Shown: piece after piece, positions 23,490 to 31,318 of the stretch
Position numbering within the stretch: position 1 is the stretch's first letter
Layout: every line of letters begins with the position of its first letter
Source of the DNA: a virus
Length of the DNA stretch: 35,793 nucleotides
Strand: one strand, 5' to 3'
IMG/VR virus record: IMGVR_UViG_3300012001_000023
Span: 1-35,793 of that record
Position numbers and translations under genes: made by a program
The notes under the pieces: generated by a model
What the model saw: the letters and a program-made list of their open reading frames with translations, nothing else
Told to the model about the DNA's origin: nothing
The model's database searches: none

Positions 23490-24416
23490 TTACGCGGCGT
23501 TCAAGAAACCGTCGGCAAAGAAGTTCGAGTCCTGGTTGCGAGTCTCAAGAGTGAGTGCCGCATATACAGCCCGAGGGATGTATGCGCCACCGACCGAGAG
23601 GTCAGTCAACACAGTAGGAGCTTCGAGGAATGCCACTTTGAGCTTCTCTGGGCGAATTGCCAAGATACGACCCGTAGCGTCACCACTCTGCTGGACGTAA
23701 CGGTGCTTGTGTATCGTGAGTGTACCCATCGACGTTTCGTAGGTGGTTACAGTCTTAACGATACCCTTGATGTCAGGCGAGTTAACGACAACGTTCGTCT
23801 TTGCGATGAAGTTATCAGTAACGCGCTTCATGATGCCACCGACGAAAAGGTCAGTAGCAACATCACCGTTAGAGTTCGACCAGTTTGCTTGCATGAGGCC
23901 ATCAAGAACGGTTGCGCTAAACACAGTGCCAGAAGTCTGCGACGTATGGTTAGTGCTGAGGCTAGTAGCGGCAATAATACCGTTCATAGCCTGTGTCGTT
24001 CCTGAAATACCAGATGCCAAAGCACCACGGACAAGGTCGAACTCTACACCGTTGGTGAACTCCATCATGCCCTTTGCGAGCTGACGGTCGAGTTCATTCT
24101 CACCAGTGTAGTGCTGGACTGCTGTCTGTGGGCGAGTCACGCGGATTGGCACGGCAACTTCCTGCACGAGGTTCGTGAGGAGGGTTGGAGTCGTGCGAGC
24201 TGAGTAGGTGAAGTCTGCACCTTGCTCAACAGCAAGACTCGCTGCCGTTGCGAGGGTATCAACTCCGTAGGAGTGAATCATCGCAATAGCCTTCGTCTTG
24301 CCAAGCATAGCGTAAATACCATCTTCACGAGCCGAGATGATTTCAACGGATTCGCGGACAATGTCCGTCTCAATCATTGAATCACCGTAGGTCTGAAGGA
24401 CGTTTGATACAGCCAT
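23490..24416 (-). CDS. Major capsid protein, 308 aa
   Basis: The gene lies just after the scaffold gene and ends at a strong terminator, which is typical for the most abundant virion protein. The sequence (MAVSNVLQTYGDSMIETDIV; AVEQGADFTYSARTTPTLLT; LAIRPEKLKVAFLEAP) has the Ala/Thr/Val-rich character and an N-terminal helix as in HK97-fold capsids. The RPEKLKVAFLEAP segment matches the late strand (P-domain) of many podovirus-like capsid proteins. There is no Shine-Dalgarno sequence before the ATG. Confidence 0.8.
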   Translation of the reverse strand: MAVSNVLQTYGDSMIETDIVRESVEIISAREDGIYAMLGKTKAIAMIHSYGVDTLATAASLAVEQGADFTYSARTTPTLLTNLVQEVAVPIRVTRPQTAVQHYTGENELDRQLAKGMMEFTNGVEFDLVRGALASGISGTTQAMNGIIAATSLSTNHTSQTSGTVFSATVLDGLMQANWSNSNGDVATDLFVGGIMKRVTDNFIAKTNVVVNSPDIKGIVKTVTTYETSMGTLTIHKHRYVQQSGDATGRILAIRPEKLKVAFLEAPTVLTDLSVGGAYIPRAVYAALTLETRNQDSNFFADGFLNAA

Positions 24417-24438
24417 ATTTGTGTACGGCTATCCTAGA

Positions 24439-25017
24439 CTAATTACCACCGTTGATTCCGCGAGCGAGTGCCATCGCAACGTCGTCAGTCGTTGAACCGC
24501 GTGCGTTAGCAATAGCAATAGCGTTGTCGGTAGTGGTTTTCGTCTCCGATAGTCGTGAACTAGAGGAGACAACAGAACGCTTCTGTTCTGCCTCGTCTGC
24601 TTTGATAACTTTCCCAAAGAGTGTCTTGAAGTCCTCTGAAGCCGTAACCTCGGAAGGGTCTGAACCCATCTTTTTAATGATAGATTCGTAACCCTTAAAT
24701 TGCGGATTCTCTGAGAAGAACAGTCGGTCTTTGAGTGATTGAACATCGGACTTCAATGAATCGGCGGAGTCGTTCTGCGACGTAACAGGTAGGGTTGCCC
24801 GTACCTCTGTCGCAATATCCTCCTTCCGCTTTCCGACAAAGTCTTTTGTATCTTTGAGGGATTTGAGAGCGGTTGCTGAGTCCTTATAGTCACTTCCGAG
24901 ATATTTGTTCAATTCGGCAAGTGTCAATGCAGGTGAATCAACCGTCTCTCCACCGTCTGATGACTCCACGTGGGCGTCACCAACTAAGGTTTCTGAGCTA
25001 AGGTATTCTTGAGTCAT
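24439..25017 (-). CDS. Scaffolding protein, 192 aa
   Basis: The acidic, Ser/Asp/Lys-rich, mostly helical protein lies directly before the capsid gene. It lacks hydrophobic core patterns, has a coiled-coil middle (DSLKSDVQSLKDRLFFSEN) and a basic/Ala C-terminus, as scaffolding proteins do. It is assumed to guide prohead assembly and then leave. No sequence motif proves it; length, composition and position decide the call. Confidence 0.6.
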   Translation of the reverse strand: MTQEYLSSETLVGDAHVESSDGGETVDSPALTLAELNKYLGSDYKDSATALKSLKDTKDFVGKRKEDIATEVRATLPVTSQNDSADSLKSDVQSLKDRLFFSENPQFKGYESIIKKMGSDPSEVTASEDFKTLFGKVIKADEAEQKRSVVSSSSRLSETKTTTDNAIAIANARGSTTDDVAMALARGINGGN

Positions 25018-25043
25018 AGTGAATGTGTTTTGTTGTCACTAAT

Positions 25044-25070
25044 AAGAGGGGCTATCGACCTTCCAGCCCC
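25044..25070 (-). terminator. Hairpin before the scaffold gene (possible attenuator)
   Basis: GGGGCT and AGCCCC (arms 25065-25070 and 25048-25053, loop of 11) form a stem on the minus strand, followed by TCTTATT. A second small stem (CCGAG/CTCGG) lies just before it. The U tract is imperfect, so partial termination or transcript-end protection is more likely than full stop. Confidence 0.4.
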
Positions 25071-25097
25071 GAGTGAGGAATCTCGGAGCAACAAGGT

Positions 25098-25397
25098 CTA
25101 TCCTCTGTCCATATAGGTGTCTTCAGTTGGTAACGGGTTCTGAATGTTAGTGTCTCGTGCTTCGATTGCACCGTATACGTCAATCTTCAGCCACTCGTAA
25201 ATCAAATCTGATGCCATCTTTCGAGCTGCAATCTGTGTGGCGATAGTCTCTAACTTCTCAGTGTCGAGGTTGTTGATGTTCTGAAGGTCAATGACACGGA
25301 GTTTGAGTTTGCCATGTACCAAATCCCAACCCTTTCCCTCCGTCATCGCGCGGATTTCTTCACCGTCAGTCATTATTTGAGCAGTTTCCTTGTCCAT
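25098..25397 (-). CDS. Hypothetical protein between portal and scaffold, 99 aa
   Basis: The protein is acidic and helical (MDKETAQIMTDGEEIRAMTE; IATQIAARKMASDLIYEWL). It starts 4 bases after the portal stop. Genes of this size and place in podovirus-like genomes sometimes encode portal-associated proteins, but no motif is recognised. Confidence 0.55.
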   Translation of the reverse strand: MDKETAQIMTDGEEIRAMTEGKGWDLVHGKLKLRVIDLQNINNLDTEKLETIATQIAARKMASDLIYEWLKIDVYGAIEARDTNIQNPLPTEDTYMDRG

Positions 25398-25400
25398 AAA

Positions 25401-27278
25401 TTATCTACCAGTCATGGCGTGAGTGTTAATCTGTTGCGCTTGAATCCTTCCTGGCTGTGGAGTAGGAAGCGGTGCGCCCTGTGATGCCATAGAACCTGGC
25501 ATTGGAACCTGTTGCTGTCCACCTTGCACCATATTCTGCTGTGGCTGTGGTGTGGCTTGCGGAGCCGAGAGTCCCATGAGGTCAAAGGTCTGTTTGATGA
25601 TTGCATCCTTGAACTCAGGTGCGAAGTTGAGCATGGAGATGAGGTTTTGGATGGTAACCGAGACATCCATTTCGTCATTGGTGACAAAGGTAACGGTTTC
25701 GAGTTCGTCTGCGATAACATCCTTGGCGAGTTCGAGGAATAGGTCGCCTTTCATCAGTTTATCCTTCGCTGATTGCATAGCCGTAGCGATTTCCTGCTGA
25801 GAAGGTAAATAGCCTTTAGCATAGTGGTCATCGAGGGCTTCCATTGTCTTTGAAAGTACAATGCGGTCTGCCAACTCCTTGAATGAGTCATCATCTGCGG
25901 TGATACGGACAAGTTGTCCGACTGTAAGCTCTTTAGCGATGATAGGAAGTGCATGGCGGTCTATCCAGCGTCGTAGGAACTCCCCAACACCACTCTTAAT
26001 GATTGAGAAACCACTCTTTGCGTTCTGATTCTGAATCGCGGCGTTCGTAGCTGGCGTAGAAGCTGGAAGAGCTTCGCCCGTAACCACTTCAAAAGCATTT
26101 GTAAGTCTTTCTGAGAGCGAGTTGATGACGTTTTCATCAGTGTATGAGCCTTGTGAGACTTCTTGGACAACAAACTGTTGCAGGTCGTCCATGTTGTTTA
26201 GCACCACAGCACCATTTGACGGCAACTGTGAGAGCATCTGAGGCGTAACACCTGCACCTTTCTTAATCTTGAACAGTCCTAATTGAGATACACGAGAACG
26301 GTTGATACGGATATTGAAAACGATGTTGGCGTAGACCTGAAGTGTGAGGACTTTCTCTGCAATTCCACGACCATACCAACGGTTCGGGACACGGGTGTAC
26401 CATGCTTCCTCGTAAGGTTTGAGTGAGTTACCCTCTGCGTCGGTTTTATTATTCAATTCGATAAGATGGCAACGCTCTTTGCCTGGAGAATCCACTCCTG
26501 AGACGACGATATGCCCAGGAACTTCGGTTGTCTCGTCTTCAGTGAGTCCCGTAATGAGAGATTTAGGAATCATGCCCCAGCACTCATAGAGGTCGAGCAT
26601 CTTTACGTTTGAGTTGATTTGAGACGCACGATTCATCCAGTATGGGTCTGTTCGAGGGAGTCCCTCGGTTACGTTCTCGCCAATCTTCTCGGTATTCATC
26701 CATCCCGTCATTTGAGCAATCTGCTCTGGGAACATTAGTGAGCGTTCAGTGAAGCGATATGCCTCTTGAATCGAAGGAGTCGTAGGGTCGATGTAGATGT
26801 TTAGAAGGTCAACATACTGCAACACCATTTTGCCGTTCTCTTCGTAGGTCTTCCACACAGCAGTTCCGTCGATAGCCAACATTCTCTCAAAGTCATTGAG
26901 CTTCTGTTCAAAGTAAATCTTCCCTAGTTTGTCTTGGACTGCGGCGCGAGTAACGTCGGTAAGCTCATATCCATTCGGAGTCTTGGAACGGAAACCAATG
27001 TCCTTCTGGTCGAGGTCTATGTTCTTCACAACCGCTTCGACGTTGATTTCCGTAAGTGGATACCAAATCTTCTCAAGTCCCGTGAGCTGGTCTTTAGGAT
27101 TATCAAATACTCCGTAGTAGTTCTTACGAAGAATACGAATGAGCTGGCGCATCTTAAACGATACGCGGTCAGTAATAAAAGCGTTGGAGATTTCCCATCG
27201 GGTCTTTTCGCCTTTGATGATTTCAATAGCTCGCTGCTCGATAGTGGTCGAGGACAGTTTCTTTTTGCTTCTTGCCAT
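25401..27278 (-). CDS. Portal protein, 625 aa
   Basis: The position after the large terminase and before scaffold and capsid, and the length of about 600-700 aa typical for podovirus portals, support the call. Features include a helical N-terminus (MARSKKKLSSTTIEQRAIEI), YVDLLNIYIDPTTPSI and WYGRGIAEKVLTLQVYANIV, which fit the wing and stem region, and a Gln/Pro-rich end. The ATG at 27278 is exactly 36 nt from promoter D, has no Shine-Dalgarno sequence, and the longer upstream reading would translate the promoter. It forms the dodecameric DNA channel at one capsid vertex. Confidence 0.8.
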   Translation of the reverse strand: MARSKKKLSSTTIEQRAIEIIKGEKTRWEISNAFITDRVSFKMRQLIRILRKNYYGVFDNPKDQLTGLEKIWYPLTEINVEAVVKNIDLDQKDIGFRSKTPNGYELTDVTRAAVQDKLGKIYFEQKLNDFERMLAIDGTAVWKTYEENGKMVLQYVDLLNIYIDPTTPSIQEAYRFTERSLMFPEQIAQMTGWMNTEKIGENVTEGLPRTDPYWMNRASQINSNVKMLDLYECWGMIPKSLITGLTEDETTEVPGHIVVSGVDSPGKERCHLIELNNKTDAEGNSLKPYEEAWYTRVPNRWYGRGIAEKVLTLQVYANIVFNIRINRSRVSQLGLFKIKKGAGVTPQMLSQLPSNGAVVLNNMDDLQQFVVQEVSQGSYTDENVINSLSERLTNAFEVVTGEALPASTPATNAAIQNQNAKSGFSIIKSGVGEFLRRWIDRHALPIIAKELTVGQLVRITADDDSFKELADRIVLSKTMEALDDHYAKGYLPSQQEIATAMQSAKDKLMKGDLFLELAKDVIADELETVTFVTNDEMDVSVTIQNLISMLNFAPEFKDAIIKQTFDLMGLSAPQATPQPQQNMVQGGQQQVPMPGSMASQGAPLPTPQPGRIQAQQINTHAMTGR

Positions 27279-27314
27279 GTTGGTACTGTATATGTCGAAC
27301 GTGTACCAATACAA
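27276..27314 (-). promoter_or_regulatory. Late promoter D (leaderless type)
   Basis: TTGTATTGGTACA (27314-27302, minus strand) begins immediately after the TAG stop of the large terminase gene. TACAGT occupies -12 to -7 relative to the portal ATG at 27278. No ribosome-binding site separates them. Confidence 0.7.
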
Positions 27315-28781
27315 CTAGGAGTAGTCTGTTGAGTACAAACCAAATCCTTTTGGACTCTCTTCTTCTGCACGTTCGGCTATAAATCTCTGATACTGCTCTG
27401 CGTCGATAACATCGTCGTGCGCTCCAATCGGAAACTTTAAGAGCTGTTCTTCGAGGTCATCACATTCGCCTTCGATGTGGTAGATACTTCCTGCTTCATA
27501 CGGAGCAACAAGAGACTCAATACGAGACTCTTTCATAACTCCACCGTGTTTCAACGGGACGATATACGGATATTTCCCACGCTTCCTGCATTCCTCTTGG
27601 AAGAAAGGTTCTATGGCTTGTGTGTATGCTGTAGTCTCCACGCCTATCTTTTCAAATCCTTCGTCATGAAGTACGAATAGCAAGTCGATAAGCCCTCTTG
27701 GAGATATACGGTATTTCTTTCCCGACAAGTGCCAGAAGTTCTCTGAATTGACATAGTTTCTAACAACACCTGTATCGTCTGAAGTGGCATCTTTTGAAAG
27801 TGCAGTATCTATTGTGGCAAACTTCCTCGTATTCATGTCGTTCACTTGAGCGCGAGTCTTGTACTTGAACATACTCTTCTTAAACTTCTGCGCTTCACTT
27901 GCTATAGGTTCGTTGAGCATTTCTGCTGAATAAACTAACGAGCCAAGCTGTCGCTTCTTATCCTCAAGCGAGACTTTCTTTCCATCCATATCGCTATCGA
28001 ACATAACGTACTTTGAAGGCCATGTTGGTAGTCCGTCTTTCTCCACTGGGACATTACGAACCTTGAGTCTCGGGTCTGTCTTGGCACGTTCAAAGAGAGT
28101 AGCGACACTTCCATACTCAGTAATGAAGTTTCCCAAGTAAAGGATTATCGCCTGTGAATCAAGTCCTGCCTTAAACTCGTCTATGTGGCTTATAACGCTC
28201 TGTGTGTGAGCCTTTGAGTCCTTAGTCTCATTCGTCTCGAAGTCGTCTAGGAGAAGGAAGTCAGGGCGCTGCGATCCATGCAACCGACCTCGAACACTCT
28301 TACCAGTCGAGTGTGCCTCGACTCGGACACCGTTCGTCGTGACAAAGTTGTTGATACGCTTCTGCGTTACTTCATCGCTGTCTCGTTTAGCATTGAATAG
28401 CTCCCCGAAGTCTGCGAGAAGTTTCCCGTTAGTCTGAAGTGAGAGGACAACATCGAATAGGATGCGCTCGGCGTTTGTTATGGAAAATGAGTCGACGTTT
28501 AGATAGCGGCGTTTGTTATATACGATGAGCCACACTAGAAATACTTTAGCGATACTTGTCTTAGCTGATTCACGGAAGGCTATCAGTGCCAGTTCCCGGT
28601 ACTCTCCTAACATGAGCTTTGCAATATCATCGAACCATTCGTAGTGAAATGGGGCGAAAGGATACTTCGCATACTCAGTGAAGTAGTACACAAAGAATAT
28701 AGAAAAGTCCTTTGAGCAGATGTATGTGCGCTCTGCTGGAGTTCCGCTAATCGCTTTATCCAGTAGTTTCCTGTTCAACAT
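27315..28781 (-). CDS. terL: Terminase large subunit, 488 aa
   Basis: The ATPase domain shows a deviant Walker A, FRESAKTS (69-76), preceded by ELALIA, and Walker B FLLLDDFE (175-182). The nuclease domain has ATIDTALSKD (Asp324 as the first metal ligand) and GAHDDVIDA near residue 460. This is the packaging motor that cuts concatemeric DNA and pumps it through the portal. The protein starts within the end of terS (26-base overlap), as is common. The R-E-S-A-K-T-S variant is of the type seen in podovirus-like large terminases. Confidence 0.92.
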   Translation of the reverse strand: MLNRKLLDKAISGTPAERTYICSKDFSIFFVYYFTEYAKYPFAPFHYEWFDDIAKLMLGEYRELALIAFRESAKTSIAKVFLVWLIVYNKRRYLNVDSFSITNAERILFDVVLSLQTNGKLLADFGELFNAKRDSDEVTQKRINNFVTTNGVRVEAHSTGKSVRGRLHGSQRPDFLLLDDFETNETKDSKAHTQSVISHIDEFKAGLDSQAIILYLGNFITEYGSVATLFERAKTDPRLKVRNVPVEKDGLPTWPSKYVMFDSDMDGKKVSLEDKKRQLGSLVYSAEMLNEPIASEAQKFKKSMFKYKTRAQVNDMNTRKFATIDTALSKDATSDDTGVVRNYVNSENFWHLSGKKYRISPRGLIDLLFVLHDEGFEKIGVETTAYTQAIEPFFQEECRKRGKYPYIVPLKHGGVMKESRIESLVAPYEAGSIYHIEGECDDLEEQLLKFPIGAHDDVIDAEQYQRFIAERAEEESPKGFGLYSTDYS

Positions 28782-29121
28782 GAAATAGTTTATCTATCGC
28801 TGCCTTGTCTTCTTCGGAGAGCGCACCTACTGCCACACGAGCATTTAGCTCTACACTCTGAGGAGCCTTCCCCATTACTCTGTCGTGTATTTCCTTGATA
28901 GCTTGGACATCAGAATCTAAAGCTTTTGCTACAAGAACGGGTGAAATAAGAGGAAGCGAATCAGCGAGAGTAGCTTTGTATTCTTCTACTATCTGCTTGA
29001 TAGCTTTCTTCTCGATTATCTTTTCAGGTGTATCTTTTGGTCTTCCAGGCCCTCCTATCTTGCCCTCAGCGAAAGTACCGTCTGGATTCCTTTTAATTCC
29101 ATTTACATCGTTTTCTTCCAT
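28756..29121 (-). CDS. terS: Terminase small subunit, 121 aa
   Basis: The N-terminus has RNPDGTFAEGKIGGPGRPKDT, a basic Gly/Pro-rich motif frequent in small terminases and their relatives. Two helical segments follow (IIEKKAIKQIVEEYKATLAD; VQAIKEIHDRVMG), consistent with a DNA-binding and oligomerisation role. I chose the ATG at 29121; a GTG at 29136 is possible. TATTAT lies exactly at -12 to -7 from this ATG. It precedes and overlaps terL. Confidence 0.75.
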   Translation of the reverse strand: MEENDVNGIKRNPDGTFAEGKIGGPGRPKDTPEKIIEKKAIKQIVEEYKATLADSLPLISPVLVAKALDSDVQAIKEIHDRVMGKAPQSVELNARVAVGALSEEDKAAIDKLFHVEQETTG

Positions 29122-29135
29122 GCCATAATAATACA

Positions 29136-29258
29136 CTACTTCTGTGTGACGCGAAGTGCTTTGCGTATGTTCTTCTGCTTAGATGCTTTAGAGAATGAGG
29201 TTACTTTGTAGTTCTCATCTTTCTTGGGTACACCTCCGACTTCGCAAGTCTTTTTCAT
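29136..29258 (-). CDS. Small basic protein, 40 aa, first gene of the late block
   Basis: The ATG at 29258 lies exactly 36 nt from the start of promoter E, the same distance as for three large late genes, which is the main evidence that it is translated. The product (MKKTCEVGGVPKKDENYKVT then a Lys/Arg-rich half) is basic and helical and may bind nucleic acid. It ends 15 bases before the terS ATG. Confidence 0.6.
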   Translation of the reverse strand: MKKTCEVGGVPKKDENYKVTSFSKASKQKNIRKALRVTQK

Positions 29259-29578
29259 AACACAATACTATCTCGATACACTGTACCAATGCAACAGGTT
29301 TCTTCATGAGTCAACTTTGAACAGAACTTACATCGTTCGTGTTTTGCATAGGAGACTCCGCAGGTGCAATTGTGTGTGGATTCTTTATTCCGATACTGGG
29401 TCTTGGCGTACTCTTGGGATTTGTCTCTGTTCTTGGGAGTGATGTATCGGTGGAGCGTACTTCTACCAATACCCCAGTTCTCCGCTATATCGCTTACAGT
29501 GAAGATGTTTACACTGTGGGATATTTCTACACGGATTCTTAAGAAGTCAGTTGATTGAGTGTCAAGTTTACGTTCCAT
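29255..29578 (-). CDS. HTH and zinc-motif DNA-binding protein, 107 aa
   Basis: A helix-turn-helix is visible in FTVSDIAENWGIGRSTLHRY (about residues 26-45), the form found in site-specific DNA-binding proteins. A C-terminal Cys set (CTCG, CKFC, CC) suggests a zinc site. It is the last gene before the late block and its end contains late promoter E, so it is a candidate late-gene regulator or a packaging-site binder. Both are inferences from position. Confidence 0.6.
   Translation of the reverse strand: MERKLDTQSTDFLRIRVEISHSVNIFTVSDIAENWGIGRSTLHRYITPKNRDKSQEYAKTQYRNKESTHNCTCGVSYAKHERCKFCSKLTHEETCCIGTVYRDSIVL
29256..29294 (-). promoter_or_regulatory. Late promoter E (leaderless type)
   Basis: TTGCATTGGTACA (29294-29282, minus strand) differs from the others at one position. 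TAGTAT, the best -10 of the set, lies at -12 to -7 from the ATG at 29258. The motif lies inside the 3' end of the HTH gene at 29255-29578. It should drive the packaging genes. Confidence 0.7.
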
Positions 29579-29712
29579 TTGTGTTTTTTTGCTTGCCGTG
29601 ACGCTTCTTGGTCACAGGACTGACAGTAGTTTCCTCTCTGTATAAAACTTTCAATATCAAAAGCCACTTCATGAAGGCACGAAACGCAGTAGTCTCTTAT
29701 CTCGTATTCCAT
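29539..29712 (-). CDS. Zinc-ribbon protein, 57 aa
   Basis: The product MEYEIRDYCVSCLHEVAFDI and onward has CVSC at 9-12 and CQSC at 30-33, a four-Cys zinc ribbon, and a basic C-terminus. The ATG at 29712 was chosen over one 15 bases upstream because GGTG lies 9 bases before it. It overlaps the HTH gene by 40 bases. Confidence 0.55.
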   Translation of the reverse strand: MEYEIRDYCVSCLHEVAFDIESFIQRGNYCQSCDQEASRQAKKHKWNVNLTLNQLTS

Positions 29713-29713
29713 T

Positions 29714-29851
29714 TTACAAATCACCATTTAGATACGGCGTACAAGACTTACACTCCATGATTCCTTTGGCACTGTTCGCGTAGGCTGGCGACGGTCTCAT
29801 TTTATTGCACGAGCGACAAAGGAAGGGTAGAGCTTTCTTAACAGGTTTCAT
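29714..29851 (-). CDS. Zinc-ribbon mini-protein, 45 aa
   Basis: The frame encodes MKPVKKALPFLCRSCNKMRP and a CKSC pair near residue 34. It ends one base before the next start. The CxxC-x(~20)-CxxC spacing is that of small treble-clef or ribbon fingers. Confidence 0.6.
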   Translation of the reverse strand: MKPVKKALPFLCRSCNKMRPSPAYANSAKGIMECKSCTPYLNGDL

Positions 29852-29888
29852 ATATCTAGTATTGCATGTTTATTTGTCTTCGGAATGA

Positions 29889-29897
29889 TTATCCACA
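29889..29897 (+). promoter_or_regulatory. DnaA-box-like sequence TTATCCACA
   Basis: This is an exact match to the bacterial R1-type DnaA box in the short gap between two minus-strand genes. A second copy is at 33072-33080. Two boxes 3 kb apart may be chance, but they flank the replication gene. Confidence 0.35.
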
Positions 29898-29898
29898 G

Positions 29899-30420
29899 CT
29901 AAGATTCTAGGTACTCTTCAATTTCTTCCCACGTTCCCGTTTTGTACAGCTCTAGAAGAGTCTCGTAAAATATAACGTCTGCCTTTATGTATTTGTTCTT
30001 GAGAGCGTAGAGTTCTCGTACCTGTTTCGCTCCGTAGTCTCGCAACTGATTCTGGTAGTACTGGATTCCGTTCCCTGAAGCGTGTATGTTCTCGTAATAA
30101 GACTGGCAATGTAGATTCTTTGGATGGTAACGAAGTCTCGCACCGCAGATTGAATTACTCATACCATGTCCACAGTGAGCACCCGAGCCTTCGACTTTCC
30201 GACCAGAGGTGTAGCAGATGAAATTGTCTCTTTCTTTTATTCGGTCGGCTACTATCTTCCAGAGCTTTAATTTGAGTTTAGAGATGCTTATTTTCTTCTT
30301 TAGTACCTTCTTACCTTTTACTACCTTACGAGCCTTGGCGACCCCTTTTTGAGCCTTGGAGAGGTCGTTCACGATACATATGGCTTCTAGAATGTTCTCA
30401 TCGAGTTGGATTGTCTTCAT
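29899..30420 (-). CDS. ninG: NinG-like nuclease with altered zinc ligands, 173 aa
   Basis: The layout follows lambda NinG (Rap) relatives: a basic N-terminal helix, then a core with ICYTSGRKVEGSGAHCGHG, SNSICGARLRYHPKNLHCQS, and YYENIHASGNGIQYY. Typical members have C-x-x-C at CYTCG and PQCYNCN; here these read CYTSG and CQSYYEN, so three expected zinc cysteines are missing while the His and fold residues remain. NinG-type nucleases cut recombination intermediates. The loss may mean a zinc-free variant or an inactive protein. It overlaps the next upstream gene's stop by 4 bases. Confidence 0.65.
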   Translation of the reverse strand: MKTIQLDENILEAICIVNDLSKAQKGVAKARKVVKGKKVLKKKISISKLKLKLWKIVADRIKERDNFICYTSGRKVEGSGAHCGHGMSNSICGARLRYHPKNLHCQSYYENIHASGNGIQYYQNQLRDYGAKQVRELYALKNKYIKADVIFYETLLELYKTGTWEEIEEYLES

Positions 30421-30728
30421 ACGAACTTAAACTGTCCCCTCCATTGTCCGTTTTCGTCTTTGATGGGAGGAAGGGAGTCGTCTATCACACGCACCTTTGG
30501 CTTCTCATGTCCTGCTTTGATTTGGTACATCGCTCCACCGTGTTCGTCGTAGGTTACTTGGAGGACACCACCTTCTTCGGCGTTTTCCTGTAGTCTGCGA
30601 GAAATTGCTTTGGGGTTTGCGAGAGTCCCGTTCTTATTGGCAAAGCTCATTCTTTCTAGGACAGACGCGGAGTAGACTGAGGGGTTTTCTTTTAGAAACG
30701 ATGTGATGTTTTGTTCAGCGGATTTCAT
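30417..30728 (-). CDS. Winged-helix-like hypothetical protein, 103 aa
   Basis: The first 75 residues have a helix-helix-turn-helix-wing order (NITSFLKENPSVYSASVLER; LANPKAISRRLQENAEEGGV; LQVTYDEHGGAMYQI), the general look of a small winged-helix DNA-binding domain. The tail is Pro/charged. A regulatory or replication accessory role is possible. It overlaps both neighbours by 4 bases. Confidence 0.5.
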   Translation of the reverse strand: MKSAEQNITSFLKENPSVYSASVLERMSFANKNGTLANPKAISRRLQENAEEGGVLQVTYDEHGGAMYQIKAGHEKPKVRVIDDSLPPIKDENGQWRGQFKFV

Positions 30729-30892
30729 ATATTTCTTTTACAAGATTCGCACTTACCTTCATAAATAATCTTTACTTCTTTTTTGCATATCGGACACTTC
30801 TTCATTCCGTTTGCGTCTGGTACTACTCCGCGCTCGATAAGTTCGGCACGGATTTTCGAGGTTATCCCTGCAAGTCTTTCGCGCTCGGTCAT
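30725..30892 (-). CDS. Zinc-ribbon mini-protein, 55 aa
   Basis: The 55-residue product begins MTERERLAGITSKIRAELIE and carries KKCPICKKE (Cys33, Cys36) and KCESCKRN (Cys48, Cys51). It is chained by ATGA overlaps on both sides. Confidence 0.65.
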   Translation of the reverse strand: MTERERLAGITSKIRAELIERGVVPDANGMKKCPICKKEVKIIYEGKCESCKRNI

Positions 30893-31308
30893 ACGCGAAA
30901 CTTGTTAGCGAGCATTTTCACACCATCATCAATATCATCGGGGTGTTTAGTGTCTAATTCTGGAATAGGTACATTTTTCCCTATTTCAGACTGGCGCTTA
31001 TTCGCTACGAGAAATGCAATACGTTCTTTTGTCTTTCCTATAGTCTTTTGTAGTTTTGTGTCAATCCCTTTCTCTCTTAATTCTGCATAGTCATCAGAAC
31101 CGAGTTTATATCCACGATTCCAACCCATAGTCCTATGCGCATCTTCTACAACGTGGTGTATTTTGTCTCCTGACATAGAACCCCCCTTGAGAATGGTCTT
31201 ACTACCAGTCATGTGAGCGTATATAGCTTTCTCAAGTTCATCTTCTTCGACTGGAATGTAATCCTCAGCGTCAAACCCGTAAATTGCTTTGAAATATAAT
31301 TTTGTCAT
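30889..31308 (-). CDS. Hypothetical protein, 139 aa
   Basis: A soluble mixed protein (MTKLYFKAIYGFDAEDYIPV; EKAIYAHMTGSKTILKGGSM; ELREKGIDTKLQKTIGKTKE). No family is recognised with confidence. It follows the replication gene by 10 bases without a Shine-Dalgarno sequence. The position suggests a helper in replication, such as a loader or regulator, but there is no sequence proof. Confidence 0.6.
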   Translation of the reverse strand: MTKLYFKAIYGFDAEDYIPVEEDELEKAIYAHMTGSKTILKGGSMSGDKIHHVVEDAHRTMGWNRGYKLGSDDYAELREKGIDTKLQKTIGKTKERIAFLVANKRQSEIGKNVPIPELDTKHPDDIDDGVKMLANKFRV

Positions 31309-31318
31309 AATTATTTGT

